DNA of 64,000 nt from an uncultured Candidatus Melainabacteria bacterium. GTDB taxonomy: Bacteria > Cyanobacteriota > Vampirovibrionia > Gastranaerophilales > Gastranaerophilaceae. Every line of letters begins with the position of its first letter. Positions within the stretch are counted from its first letter, which is position 1. A program made the translations under genes and the position numbers. Positions 1 through 7,764 of this stretch are shown here, one piece after another. The DNA lies in the NCBI GenBank assembly GCA_934718135.1, contig CAKUZW010000002.1, forward strand, positions 310,001 to 374,000. Direction: 5' to 3'. The notes under the pieces are model-generated. The model was not told the DNA's origin. It worked only from the letters and a program-made list of their open reading frames with translations, and did no database searches.

Positions 1-30
1 CATGTAAAAATTAAATTTATGCTTAACATA

Positions 31-67
31 AAAACTCAGCTCTTGAAATTACAAGAACTGAGTTTTT
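31..67 (-). terminator. Intrinsic terminator of the IscU-like/GGGtGRT pair
   Basis: An imperfect inverted repeat (CTCAG-TCTT arms with one mismatch) around a short loop is followed, on the minus strand, by a run of T. It lies about 30 bp after the stop of the GGGtGRT gene, so it probably ends that leftward transcript. Confidence 0.7.
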
Positions 68-95
68 AAAATTTTATAAATAATTAGTAAATTAA

Positions 96-1097
96 CTATT
101 TATTCATAGCTTGAGCAACAGCAACAGCACATGCAACAGTTGCACCTACCATTGGGTTGTTACCCATACCGATAACGCCCATCATTTCTACGTGAGCAGG
201 AACTGAAGATGAACCTGCGAATTGAGCATCACCGTGCATTCTACCCATAGTATCTGTCAAACCGTAAGAAGCAGGACCTGCTGCTACGTTATCAGGGTGA
301 AGAGTTCTACCTGTACCACCACCTGATGCTACTGAGAAGTATTTTCTACCATTTTCAATACACCATTTTTTGTAAGTACCGGCTACAGGGTGTTGGAATC
401 TTGTTGGGTTAGTTGAGTTACCAGTGATAGAAACATCAACGCCTTCTTTAACCATAATTGCAACACCTTCGTTAACGTCATCTGCACCATAGCATCTAAC
501 TTTAGCTCTTTCTCCTTCTGAGAATGGAGTTTCTTTAACGATTTTCAATTCGCCTGTTTTGTAATCATAATCTGTTTCAACGGCTGTGAAACCATTGATT
601 CTAGCGATTACATAAGCAGCGTCTTTTCCTAAACCGTTCAAGATTACTCTTAAAGGTTCTTTTCTAACTTTGTTAGCGTTTCTAGCAATACCGATTGCAC
701 CTTCAGCAGCAGCGAAAGATTCGTGACCAGCTAAGAAGCAGAAACATTTAGTTTCTTCTCTTAAAAGCATAGCACCTAAGTTACCATGACCAATACCAAC
801 TTTTCTTGTATCACCAACTGAACCAGGAACTGCAAATGCTTGTAAACCAAGACCAATTGCTTCTGCTGCATCAGCTGCATTTGTAATACCTTTTTTGATT
901 GCAATTGCACAACCTAAAGTATAAGCCCAAGATGCGTTATCAAATGCGATAGGTTGAATACCTTTAACGATTGCATCAACATCAATTCCTTTTGATAAAC
1001 ATAATTCGCGAGCTTCGTCTAAGTTTTTGAAACCGTATTCCGGTAAAACTTTTTTCAAAGTAGACTCACGTCTATCTTTTCCTTCAAAATTTGCCAT
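96..1097 (-). CDS. GGGtGRT family protein
   Basis: A 333-residue protein of the GGGtGRT family, named after the Gly-rich motif seen here at residues 259-265 and followed by the conserved HPDN. The family has no established biochemical role, but it is repeatedly found next to an IscU-like scaffold, as here: the gene 76 bp upstream on the same strand is such a protein. The two probably form one leftward operon that ends at the terminator near position 50. There is no signal peptide or membrane segment, so it should be cytosolic. A small inverted repeat (TTAACC/GGTTAA, 1147-1164) lies between the genes. The family is clear; any Fe-S-related function is inferred from the partner. Confidence 0.9.
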   Translation of the reverse strand: MANFEGKDRRESTLKKVLPEYGFKNLDEARELCLSKGIDVDAIVKGIQPIAFDNASWAYTLGCAIAIKKGITNAADAAEAIGLGLQAFAVPGSVGDTRKVGIGHGNLGAMLLREETKCFCFLAGHESFAAAEGAIGIARNANKVRKEPLRVILNGLGKDAAYVIARINGFTAVETDYDYKTGELKIVKETPFSEGERAKVRCYGADDVNEGVAIMVKEGVDVSITGNSTNPTRFQHPVAGTYKKWCIENGRKYFSVASGGGTGRTLHPDNVAAGPASYGLTDTMGRMHGDAQFAGSSSVPAHVEMMGVIGMGNNPMVGATVACAVAVAQAMNK

Positions 1098-1173
1098 AAT
1101 TTATTTTCCTTTATCTTATAATTGTTTACTACTAAATGTCCCTCATTTAACCCTGTCAGGTTAAGAGTTTTAA

Positions 1174-1875
1174 CTATTGTTTACGAGGGTCGATAGTTTT
1201 AACAGCATCAGCAAATCTGCCGTAAGTACCGATATTCTTTTCGTAAGCTTCTTTAGGATCAGTACCTGCTTTGATAGCATCCATAACTTTTCCAAGGTTA
1301 ACGAATTTGTAACCGATAACTTCGTCATTTTTGTCCAATCCTAATTCTAAGATATAACCTTCAGTCAATGAAAGATATCTAACACCTTTTTGTTTTGTAG
1401 AGTGGATTGTACCAACCATTGAGCATAGGCCTTTACCTAAATCTTCAAGACCTGCACCAACAGGCAAACCGTTTTCAGAGAAAGCAGTTTGAGTTCTACC
1501 ATAAACGATTTGCAAGAATAATTCTCTCATTGCAACGTTGATAGCATCACAAACCAAGTCAGTGTTTAATGCTTCCAAAATAGTTTTACCAGGAAGGATT
1601 TCACCAGCCATAGCAGCAGAGTGAGTCATACCAGAACATCCGATTGTTTCAACCAATGCTTCTTGGATAATCCCTTCTTTAACGTTTAAAGTCAATTTAC
1701 AAGTACCTTGTTGAGGTGCACAGCAACCACAGCCGTGAGTCAAACCTGAAATGTCTTTAATTTCTTTACATTTTGTCCATTCTCCTTCTTGAGGAATTGG
1801 AGCCGGAGATCCTTTTACACCACGTTTAACGCAGCATTTTTCTTGAATTTCTTGTGAAACTTGTATATTAGTCAT
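1174..1875 (-). CDS. Iron-sulfur cluster assembly scaffold-like protein (IscU/NifU-N-like)
   Basis: A 233-residue protein resembling the IscU/NifU N-terminal scaffold fold. Candidate cluster ligands are Cys14, Cys15, Cys36, a HGCGCC cluster (Cys49, 51, 52), Cys59 and Cys80 in the GCSG turn, which corresponds to the canonical scaffold cysteine region. It is longer than a standard IscU (about 130 residues) because of a C-terminal extension. It is first in a two-gene operon with the GGGtGRT gene. A purine-rich Shine-Dalgarno (GAAGGGAG) precedes the ATG. No cysteine desulfurase or other isc/suf gene is nearby, so it may serve a specialised target rather than general Fe-S assembly. Family assignment is good, role is inferred. 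Confidence 0.82.
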   Translation of the reverse strand: MTNIQVSQEIQEKCCVKRGVKGSPAPIPQEGEWTKCKEIKDISGLTHGCGCCAPQQGTCKLTLNVKEGIIQEALVETIGCSGMTHSAAMAGEILPGKTILEALNTDLVCDAINVAMRELFLQIVYGRTQTAFSENGLPVGAGLEDLGKGLCSMVGTIHSTKQKGVRYLSLTEGYILELGLDKNDEVIGYKFVNLGKVMDAIKAGTDPKEAYEKNIGTYGRFADAVKTIDPRKQ

Positions 1876-1994
1876 TTTCTACTCCCTTCACCTTATATAC
1901 ACTTAAATTTTAACTTGCTCAAAATATTCAGTCAAGACAATTGAACTTTTTGCAAAATAATGTTAAAATAATAATATAAAATGAGGATTGGTTT

Positions 1995-2771
1995 ATGATT
2001 AAGATTAAAAAGGGCGGATTTACACTGAGTGAAGTCCTTATAACCTTAGCTATTGTTGGCGTTTTGGCAATAATGGTTGTTCCAGGATTGGTTAAAAACA
2101 CGGCAAATAGAGCGTCTATTTCTATGTTGCAGGGTGTTGTCGGGAATTTGAATAATTCTATTCAGAACGAAATAACAAAAAATAGAGTTCAATTACTCAC
2201 AGATACTGATATTGTAAAGAAACCTGAAGATTTTTTGAAAAGCTTAGAGTCTAGTAAAACATATTCTAATGGTAGAGCTTTCGATTTCACCAGTTATAAA
2301 ACTTTGGCCGGAACTTCTATGAATATAACGAATACCCAATGTACAGCTTCTGCTATGCTTAAAAATGGAGCAACTATTTGTATTCTAGAATCAAGTATAG
2401 ATGAAAACGCAGAGGGTGATTCTAAAAATATTTCAATTCTTATGGATATTAATGGGAAAAACCCGCCAAATATTTCGGGAGTCGATTTATTTGCAGTTTT
2501 AGTTTATGGCGAAACGGATAACGATACTGGAGTTCATGTTGGAGATATTGGAGGGGCATCTTTTGTTACGAGCGATTTGTCTAATATTACTACAACGTGT
2601 CAAAACACTTTAACCCTAAAATCTTCTCTTTATTGCTACCAGTTACTGGAACAAATGGGGTTTGATCCTGATTACGTTATAAAAGCTCAGGAAAAAGTAA
2701 AATCCGATAAAGATAAAGATAAAGATAAAGGCGAAAACCCTGATACCTCATCAGCAGAAGAAGATAAATAA
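1995..2771 (+). CDS. Type IV pilin-like protein with prepilin N-terminus (first of a pair)
   Basis: A 258-residue secreted pseudopilin-like protein. A short basic leader (MIKIKKGG) precedes the class III cleavage site and an FTLSE start with Glu at position +5. A hydrophobic helix of about 20 residues follows; it would serve first as membrane anchor and then as filament core. The remainder is a globular domain with paired cysteines. The C-terminus is highly charged (residues about 233-258) because of four exact GATAAA hexamers in the DNA (2706-2729). It is followed after 13 bp by a second prepilin gene, then a strong bidirectional terminator. The exact filament (type IV pilus, type II secretion or competence) cannot be told. 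Confidence 0.85.
   Translation: MIKIKKGGFTLSEVLITLAIVGVLAIMVVPGLVKNTANRASISMLQGVVGNLNNSIQNEITKNRVQLLTDTDIVKKPEDFLKSLESSKTYSNGRAFDFTSYKTLAGTSMNITNTQCTASAMLKNGATICILESSIDENAEGDSKNISILMDINGKNPPNISGVDLFAVLVYGETDNDTGVHVGDIGGASFVTSDLSNITTTCQNTLTLKSSLYCYQLLEQMGFDPDYVIKAQEKVKSDKDKDKDKGENPDTSSAEEDK
2706..2729 (+). repeat. GATAAA hexamer microsatellite inside a prepilin gene
   Basis: Four perfect tandem GATAAA units encode alternating Asp-Lys. The unit is a multiple of three, so copy-number change would lengthen or shorten the acidic/basic tail without a frameshift. Confidence 0.85.
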
Positions 2772-2784
2772 AAAGGAGTTTTTA

Positions 2785-3456
2785 ATGATATATAAAAAAA
2801 ATAACGCATTTACGTTAACAGAATTGTTGATTGCACTAGGAATTATTGGGGCTATTGCAGCTTTGTCTATTCCAAGTTTAATCAGCACAGTTCATAACAA
2901 AGTTCTTACAACACAGATAAAAAGTGATGTTGCATCTGTTCAACAATTAATTAATGATCAAATGATTACAAAAAAGACAAAAAATCTTTCAGATACCGGT
3001 TTTAGTTCTTCAACAGAATTTTACAAGTTGATAGATAAAGCTCAAGATTGTTCTGATAATGTAAAATGTTGGGGAACGAGTTATCGTGTTATTGGCGGGG
3101 AAAGTTCTGATGCTACAATCCCAACAGACGGGATAAAGCTTAAAAATGGTGGTGCAATGAGTTATTCTTTAGTTGCAGCAGCAAAAGATGATAAAAAAGA
3201 TGGTGATGCTGCTGATAGTGCTGCTGATGATGATGCTGATGCTTCATTTGCACAAATTTATGTCGATGTAAACGGACCGGATCAACCAAATATTATTGGT
3301 CGTGATTTATACGCATTTTACATTACTAAAAAAGGTCAAATTAAAGGTGTTGATTCTGCAAGTACAGCTACCTGTGATACCCCGCTTGAATGTTTCCAAG
3401 CGTTGATGGATAATGGTTGGATAATGCCTAAAGATTCAGAATACTATACAAAATAA
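2785..3456 (+). CDS. Type IV pilin-like protein with prepilin N-terminus (second of a pair)
   Basis: A 223-residue prepilin-like protein. A short leader (MIYKKNNA) precedes FTLTELLIALGIIG, with the conserved Glu at +5 and a hydrophobic helix to about residue 32. The soluble domain includes an Asp/Ala-rich low-complexity stretch (residues about 135-152, GAT/GCT codon repeats) and ends with two cysteines that could form the D-region disulfide of minor pilins. It follows the preceding prepilin gene by 13 bp with an AAGGAG Shine-Dalgarno, so the two are co-transcribed. Both share the domain layout but differ in sequence, which is usual for minor pilin sets. Substrate or partner unknown. Confidence 0.85.
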   Translation: MIYKKNNAFTLTELLIALGIIGAIAALSIPSLISTVHNKVLTTQIKSDVASVQQLINDQMITKKTKNLSDTGFSSSTEFYKLIDKAQDCSDNVKCWGTSYRVIGGESSDATIPTDGIKLKNGGAMSYSLVAAAKDDKKDGDAADSAADDDADASFAQIYVDVNGPDQPNIIGRDLYAFYITKKGQIKGVDSASTATCDTPLECFQALMDNGWIMPKDSEYYTK

Positions 3457-3474
3457 AGAATTTAGTAAATACAT

Positions 3475-3515
3475 AAAAAGAGTGGCTTGAGATTTCATCT
3501 CAAGCCACTCTTTTT
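3475..3515. terminator. Bidirectional intrinsic terminator
   Basis: A perfect 19-bp inverted repeat with a 3-nt loop, flanked by A5 on the left and T5 on the right. It separates the rightward prepilin pair from the leftward small gene at 3529-3771 and can stop both transcripts. Confidence 0.9.
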
Positions 3516-3528
3516 ATACTGAAAATTT

Positions 3529-3771
3529 TTAAACTTCCACAAACAATTTTCTACCGACAATATTTTGTTTTCCATTGTAATAGCCTGCAAAATATCCGCC
3601 TTTAACAGGTTTGTTTTGAGCGTAATATCTTGAAGAAAAGCTATTCCCGTTATAGTTAACAAAAGGGTTATTGCTGTATGGATTACTGGATGCTTGTCTA
3701 ACTACCGGAGTTGGAGTCTGAACTGTTGGTGCTTGAAATACATTTGATAAAAAATTTACTAAACCTGCCAT
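3529..3771 (-). CDS. Small hypothetical protein
   Basis: An 80-residue protein that I do not recognise. It is rich in Asn, Ser, Tyr and Pro, with an N-terminal amphipathic stretch and a Tyr/Gly-rich middle, and has no clear membrane span. A purine-rich sequence (AGAGAGG) lies about 11 nt before the ATG. The gene has its own leftward unit bounded by the bidirectional terminator after its stop, which supports it as a real gene despite its size. Composition suggests a surface or low-complexity protein; function unknown. Confidence 0.55.
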   Translation of the reverse strand: MAGLVNFLSNVFQAPTVQTPTPVVRQASSNPYSNNPFVNYNGNSFSSRYYAQNKPVKGGYFAGYYNGKQNIVGRKLFVEV

Positions 3772-3891
3772 CTACTATACAACCTCTCTACTTGATAGTT
3801 TTTTAATAATAAGAATTATTTTGTCACAATTGTATCATAAATTTATCAATATTTTTAAAATAACTTAACAAAAATCATCTATTTTGTGTAG

Positions 3892-3897
3892 TATAAT
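3892..3897 (+). promoter_or_regulatory. TATAAT box placed for leaderless start of the PurD-like gene
   Basis: The TATAAT ends 6 nt before the ATG at 3904, so transcription should start at or next to the start codon. No Shine-Dalgarno and no convincing -35 box are seen. Confidence 0.6.
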
Positions 3898-3903
3898 CAG
3901 ATT

Positions 3904-5163
3904 ATGGAAAATGATAAAAAGAAAATTTTAATAGTTGGTCAGGGAGCAGTAGTTTCTGCCCTTGCTAAAAAGTTGAGAGAAAATTCTGAAATTGGAGGAA
4001 TATTTGTAGCTCCAGGAAATGGAATTTCTTCTGATATTTATACAAATATTGATTATAGAGAAGAAGATATTACAGGGTTGTTAAGTTTTGCATTGGAAAA
4101 TGATATATTTTTAACAATTCCGGTTTCTGAAAAAGCCTTGAAATCTGATATCGTATCATTTTTCCAATCAAACGGGCAAAATATTTTTGGGCCGGTTAAA
4201 GAAGCTTGTAATATCGCAACAAATAATGTTGCCGGTAAAAAATTTATTTATAAAATTCATGCTCAAACTTCAAAATTCGGAATTTTTGATAAATTACAAC
4301 AGGCAGAAGATTATCTGAGAACTGCAACTTTCCCTATAACAATAAAGGTTAGTGAATATTCCAGTATTATTGATGATAGGCTTGTTTGCACGACAATGAG
4401 TTTGGCTAGAGAGTTTCTTTCAACTCTTTATCAGAAAAATGAAACCAACGTTCTTGTTGAAGAATTTTCGTATGGCAAGAATTTTACTATATATTATATA
4501 ACTGACGGTTATACAGCGGTTCCGATTACATCCGTATCTAATTACAAATTCACACAAGACGGTGACGGAGGAATTCTAACCAACGGAATCGGATGTTATT
4601 GTCCAGATTTTAATATCTCTGAAACTGTCTATTCTCGAGTTGGAAATATTATGAGAAATATTTTAACCTCTCTTGATAAAAAAGGATGCCCTTATGTTGG
4701 AATTTTTGGGGTTGAATGTACCTTAACCGGTGAAGATAAATTCTATGTAAACGAGTTTAAACCTTTCTTCCAAGAACACGATGCAAGAGCAATTTTGAAT
4801 TTGGTTGAAGATGATTTAGTCAAAATCTTCACATCTTGCATAAACGGATTTTTCTCAGATGAATATGAAACAATCAGAACAAATTATTGCTTTTCAAATT
4901 CCGTAACTGTTTTGGCTCGTCAAAACAATAAAATTATTTCAGGTTTAAATAATATTGAAAATATTGAGGATTTAGATTTTATAAAAGTTCAAAAGACAAA
5001 TGATGACAAATATTTGACCGTGAAGGGCCCGGCTTTTACCTTGACAAGAAGTGCCGGCACCCTGTCTAGAGCTAGAAAATATTTGTATGAAGATTTATCT
5101 CAAATTCACTTTGATGGAATTAAATACCGCAAAGATGTTTCAGAATTCTTAATTATCGAATAG
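3904..5163 (+). CDS. PurD-like ATP-grasp protein (divergent GAR synthetase paralogue)
   Basis: A 419-residue protein that follows the whole PurD (phosphoribosylamine-glycine ligase) layout: Rossmann-like N-domain, ATP-grasp domain and C-terminal domain. Recognisable PurD-like segments are the start ILIVGQG, a FGP turn near residue 96, an EEF segment, a DGDGG turn and a YVNEF metal-binding-like strand. Key signatures are altered: the GREHA motif after the first strand is replaced, the Gly-rich AGKGV ATP loop is missing, and EFN.RFGDPE reads EFKPFFQEHD. A normal PurD role is therefore doubtful. It may be an inactive or repurposed paralogue. It stands alone, with a leaderless-type promoter, away from other pur genes. 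Confidence 0.7.
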   Translation: MENDKKKILIVGQGAVVSALAKKLRENSEIGGIFVAPGNGISSDIYTNIDYREEDITGLLSFALENDIFLTIPVSEKALKSDIVSFFQSNGQNIFGPVKEACNIATNNVAGKKFIYKIHAQTSKFGIFDKLQQAEDYLRTATFPITIKVSEYSSIIDDRLVCTTMSLAREFLSTLYQKNETNVLVEEFSYGKNFTIYYITDGYTAVPITSVSNYKFTQDGDGGILTNGIGCYCPDFNISETVYSRVGNIMRNILTSLDKKGCPYVGIFGVECTLTGEDKFYVNEFKPFFQEHDARAILNLVEDDLVKIFTSCINGFFSDEYETIRTNYCFSNSVTVLARQNNKIISGLNNIENIEDLDFIKVQKTNDDKYLTVKGPAFTLTRSAGTLSRARKYLYEDLSQIHFDGIKYRKDVSEFLIIE

Positions 5164-5177
5164 ATGTTTTATAGCCT

Positions 5178-6719
5178 TTACTTCAATCTTACGGCCTTTT
5201 TAAAATATTCTGTATCCGTTTTGGCAAGATGAGCACAAGCTATTCCGTTATGATAATTTGTTGTTCTTTGAGAGTTGCAATACTGTGACATATCTGTATA
5301 AATTGAACCTTCATCGCCAATTGCAAGCATTTTTCCATCCAAAACTTGGAATGTGAATAAATCAACGCCCCACCTGTTTGGCCCATTATTATATCCGTTT
5401 ATATCAACCGAAATCCAGTTATGATCACCATTTGGAAAGTGTATGTTATCCCATTCCATTAATAATAATGAACCATCCGGAAGAGCATATTGAACATCAT
5501 CAAACATTCTCCTGTTCGCGTTTCCTTTTCCGTCATAAGTTTTATAATTATCGCTCAAATAATAATAAAAGGAATCATTGTGGATGTTATTTCTATCTTG
5601 TAAGGCTGAACCCTCTTTTTTGGTTGAACCGGGAAGATATTTTGTTAAATTCATAATAGTATCCGTATCATTTAGCTCAATATCATCTTGTTCAATAAGT
5701 TTTATCATTTGGGCTAACGTAGAATATGATTTTAAATATTGAGTTCTTAATTTATTTGCTTTGTAGTTGTTTATAAGCCCCGGAATTGTAATTGCTGCAA
5801 CTATGCCAATGATACCAAGTGTGATTAATACCTCCGCTAATGTAAAAGCAAATTTCACCTTTGTTGGTGACAAATCTACGTGCGTAGCACTTTCGGCAAG
5901 GGTGAAGGCCGTCATTCTGAGCCGCACGAGCTCAAGCATTAAGGCGAAGCCGTATCCGTTTAATGCGAGTGCGTTTGGCGAAGAATCTATTTTCTTTTTA
6001 AGGGACAAGGAAATAGGGAAATAAGGGAATAAGTTCGTTACGTTTTTTAAGTCAATAATTCTACAAGTGGACAAGTTGATAAGTTTATTACAGTTTTTAT
6101 TATTCATGTCATTGTGAGGAGAATTTTCGTTATTATTGGTAATTTTGTGCACAAAGCGACGTAACAATCCCTTGCAAGTTTCACCATTGCCTAATTCGTT
6201 AGGGATTACTACGTCACTTCGTATTTCTGCCTGACACTTCACCTCGCCATAAACGTGACTCCGTGTCTGCCAAATATGTCCTGCGGACAGCCTATCGTTT
6301 TGGCAGACAGCTCCGCACTCTGCTCGGTTCGTTTTCCTCGTAATGACATGATTTTGTGTTTGTAGATCCTTCGGGCTATCGCCCTCAGTATGACGTGTAA
6401 CATTGTTATTCTGAACTTGGTTCAGAATCTTATTGTCTTCAAATCCCACAATTTCGTCATTGCGAGCGAATGCGAAGCAATCCAGCCTATTTTTATTATC
6501 CATATCATTGCGAACGGGTTTTGAGAAGTTATTTTTCAAGTTAGAGAACAATCTCCAGTGTCGCAATCCATGACAAGTTTTGCTATTTACTAATTTGTTA
6601 AATTTAAATAGACTCTGAATCACCGCACTCGCACTAAACGGATACGGCTCCGCCTTGCATCCTCTGCTCGTGCTGTTCAGAGTGACATTGGTGTAATTCG
6701 TTTTATTGTTATCTTTCAT
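5178..6719 (-). CDS. Prepilin locus A: pilin-like protein with long repeat-derived 5' extension
   Basis: The C-terminal about 215 residues form a typical prepilin (FTLAEVLITLGIIG helix, then a globular domain with WGVDLF and late cysteines). The frame stays open for about 300 codons upstream, through mosaic dispersed repeats, to an ATG at 6719 with an AGAAAGGATG Shine-Dalgarno. Locus B (20841) uses the same start region, nearly identical over 145 bp. A second possible start is the ATG at 5915, just before a duplicated FTLAE segment (MTAFTLAES, then FAFTLAEV 25 residues later). If the short start is used the product has 245 residues; from 6719 it has 513. The extension resembles non-coding repeat DNA kept open. 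The prepilin itself is certain; the start is not. Confidence 0.72.
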   Translation of the reverse strand: MKDNNKTNYTNVTLNSTSRGCKAEPYPFSASAVIQSLFKFNKLVNSKTCHGLRHWRLFSNLKNNFSKPVRNDMDNKNRLDCFAFARNDEIVGFEDNKILNQVQNNNVTRHTEGDSPKDLQTQNHVITRKTNRAECGAVCQNDRLSAGHIWQTRSHVYGEVKCQAEIRSDVVIPNELGNGETCKGLLRRFVHKITNNNENSPHNDMNNKNCNKLINLSTCRIIDLKNVTNLFPYFPISLSLKKKIDSSPNALALNGYGFALMLELVRLRMTAFTLAESATHVDLSPTKVKFAFTLAEVLITLGIIGIVAAITIPGLINNYKANKLRTQYLKSYSTLAQMIKLIEQDDIELNDTDTIMNLTKYLPGSTKKEGSALQDRNNIHNDSFYYYLSDNYKTYDGKGNANRRMFDDVQYALPDGSLLLMEWDNIHFPNGDHNWISVDINGYNNGPNRWGVDLFTFQVLDGKMLAIGDEGSIYTDMSQYCNSQRTTNYHNGIACAHLAKTDTEYFKKAVRLK

Positions 6720-6735
6720 TTTTACATCCTTTCTT
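5858..6735. repeat. Mosaic of dispersed repeats upstream of prepilin A
   Basis: Several blocks here recur at locus B. 6591-6735 matches 20826-20970 inverted with only two or three mismatches. 6100-6188 matches 20977-21065. About 6000-6060 matches 21124-21165. A GCGAGCGAATGCGAAGC palindromic motif near 6455-6485 recurs at 22160-22185. Small palindromes such as CCTGAAC/GTTCAGG are scattered through it. The blocks differ in order and content between the loci, as expected from repeated recombination or insertion. Confidence 0.8.
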
Positions 6736-7011
6736 TTTTGTTCTAAATGGGGGTTCGGGGGCTTTGCCCCTGATGACTCGAGCCATTTAATCATTCGTGT
6801 TTTTCTTTTTCGGTTCCACTTTTTCTTTTTTCTTCGAAACAAAAAAGAAAAAGTGAACAAAAGAATTTGGTTATTTTCAAAACTTGTTTGGGATTACTAC
6901 GTCACTTTGTGTAGACTTTTGACTTTTTTGTTCAATATCGTTCCTCGTAATGACATGACTTTATGTTTGCAGATTCTTCGGCTAAAGCCTCAGAATGACG
7001 ACTATTGAGGT

Positions 7012-7167
7012 GTCACCCTGAACTTGATTCAGGGTCTATCCATTTGATTTGTTATTTAATCAACATTGATAGATTCTGAATAGCAAGAAAATTTTGTGTT
7101 CATACTTCACACAAATTTTCTAAGCTTTCAGAATGACATAAAAAATGTAACGAACTTATTTCCTTGT
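7012..7167 (-). repeat. 156-bp upstream block, copy at locus A
   Basis: Read on the minus strand this block matches 20637-20793 almost throughout, including an identical stretch of about 40 bp at its start and the CCTGAATC-AGTTCAGGG hairpin at its end. In both loci it lies on the 5' side of the prepilin start and in the same orientation relative to it. Confidence 0.85.
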
Positions 7168-7372
7168 TCCTTTTTCCTTATTCCCTTAAAAATTTTCTTC
7201 ATACTTATTCCTTTCTTTTACTATGTAATGAACTTATTTCCCTATTCCCTTATTTCCTTTTCCCTTTAAAATCAAAAAAAGAAAAATGAACAAAAGAATT
7301 TAATTTATTTTTGTCGTTAGGCTAGTGAGCCTAACCTATTACTTTAGCCTTTCGTCTAATAATTTTATTACA

Positions 7373-7398
7373 CTAACTAGTAGTAATCTACTAGTTAG
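7373..7398. promoter_or_regulatory. Candidate operator: perfect 11-bp inverted repeat
   Basis: CTAACTAGTAG and its exact complement are separated by TAAT. The palindrome lies 52 bp upstream of the XRE start codon and just upstream of its TATAAT box, in the divergent region shared with prepilin A. This is a good position for autoregulation by the XRE protein; binding is inferred. Confidence 0.55.
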
Positions 7399-7435
7399 CA
7401 TGAGTATACTCTCTTATATATTCAATGTCAATTAG

Positions 7436-7441
7436 TATAAT
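7436..7441 (+). promoter_or_regulatory. TATAAT box of the XRE regulator
   Basis: TATAAT ends 8 nt before the ATG at 7450, predicting a leaderless or 1-2 nt leader mRNA. Confidence 0.5.
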
Positions 7442-7449
7442 TTATTATT

Positions 7450-7668
7450 ATGAAGGATATTAGAAATAAAATTCTTGCTCGTAATATTAAAGCTGAGAGA
7501 TATCGAAAGGGTGTTACGCAGGCAGAACTTGCTGAAAAAATTGATGTCAGTGAAAGCACAATTAGCCTTATAGAACGTGGGATTCAGACACCTTCAATAT
7601 TTTTGGTTTATGATATATCGAAATTTTTAAATATTGATGTAAATGATTTATTAAAAAATCTTGATTAA
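7450..7668 (+). CDS. XRE-family helix-turn-helix regulator
   Basis: A 72-residue single-domain Cro/CI-type DNA-binding protein. The helix-turn-helix is at about residues 22-45 (TQAELAEKIDVSESTISLIE) with the conserved RG.QTPS turn after it. It has no effector domain. It is divergent from prepilin A across a 730-bp repeat-rich spacer with a perfect palindrome in front of it. The same gene arrangement, with an unrelated XRE sequence, occurs at prepilin B (20129-20449). A repressor role on its own gene and perhaps on the neighbouring prepilin is plausible but inferred. Confidence 0.85.
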   Translation: MKDIRNKILARNIKAERYRKGVTQAELAEKIDVSESTISLIERGIQTPSIFLVYDISKFLNIDVNDLLKNLD

Positions 7669-7764
7669 AATTGTGAACATTCTGTTATAATTTTTCAAAA
7701 TACTAGCAAAAAACTTTTTTCTCATGTATTATGTAATTCATATCCCGCAAAACATGGAAAGAAT

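Larger units (their letters stand above)
6720..7449. other. Long intergenic region between prepilin A and the XRE gene
   Basis: No convincing gene. It holds a perfect 15-bp inverted repeat with a 9-nt loop (6817-6855, CACTTTTTC-type arms), a GGGGC/GCCCC hairpin near 6749-6765, a 156-bp block (7012-7167) shared in inverted orientation with 20637-20793, an 8-bp inverted repeat GTTAGGCT/AGCCTAAC (7316-7335), and a perfect 11-bp palindrome at 7373-7398. The short open frames here are made of repeat words and lack ribosome sites. Confidence 0.7.

Noticed and set aside
3904..5163. Calling it purD outright
   Set aside because: Signature motifs of the ATP and substrate sites are missing, so only a PurD-like call is justified.
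6706..7008. 100-codon plus-strand frame upstream of prepilin A
   Set aside because: It is built from repeat words and hairpins, and covers the start region of prepilin A on the other strand; no ribosome site.
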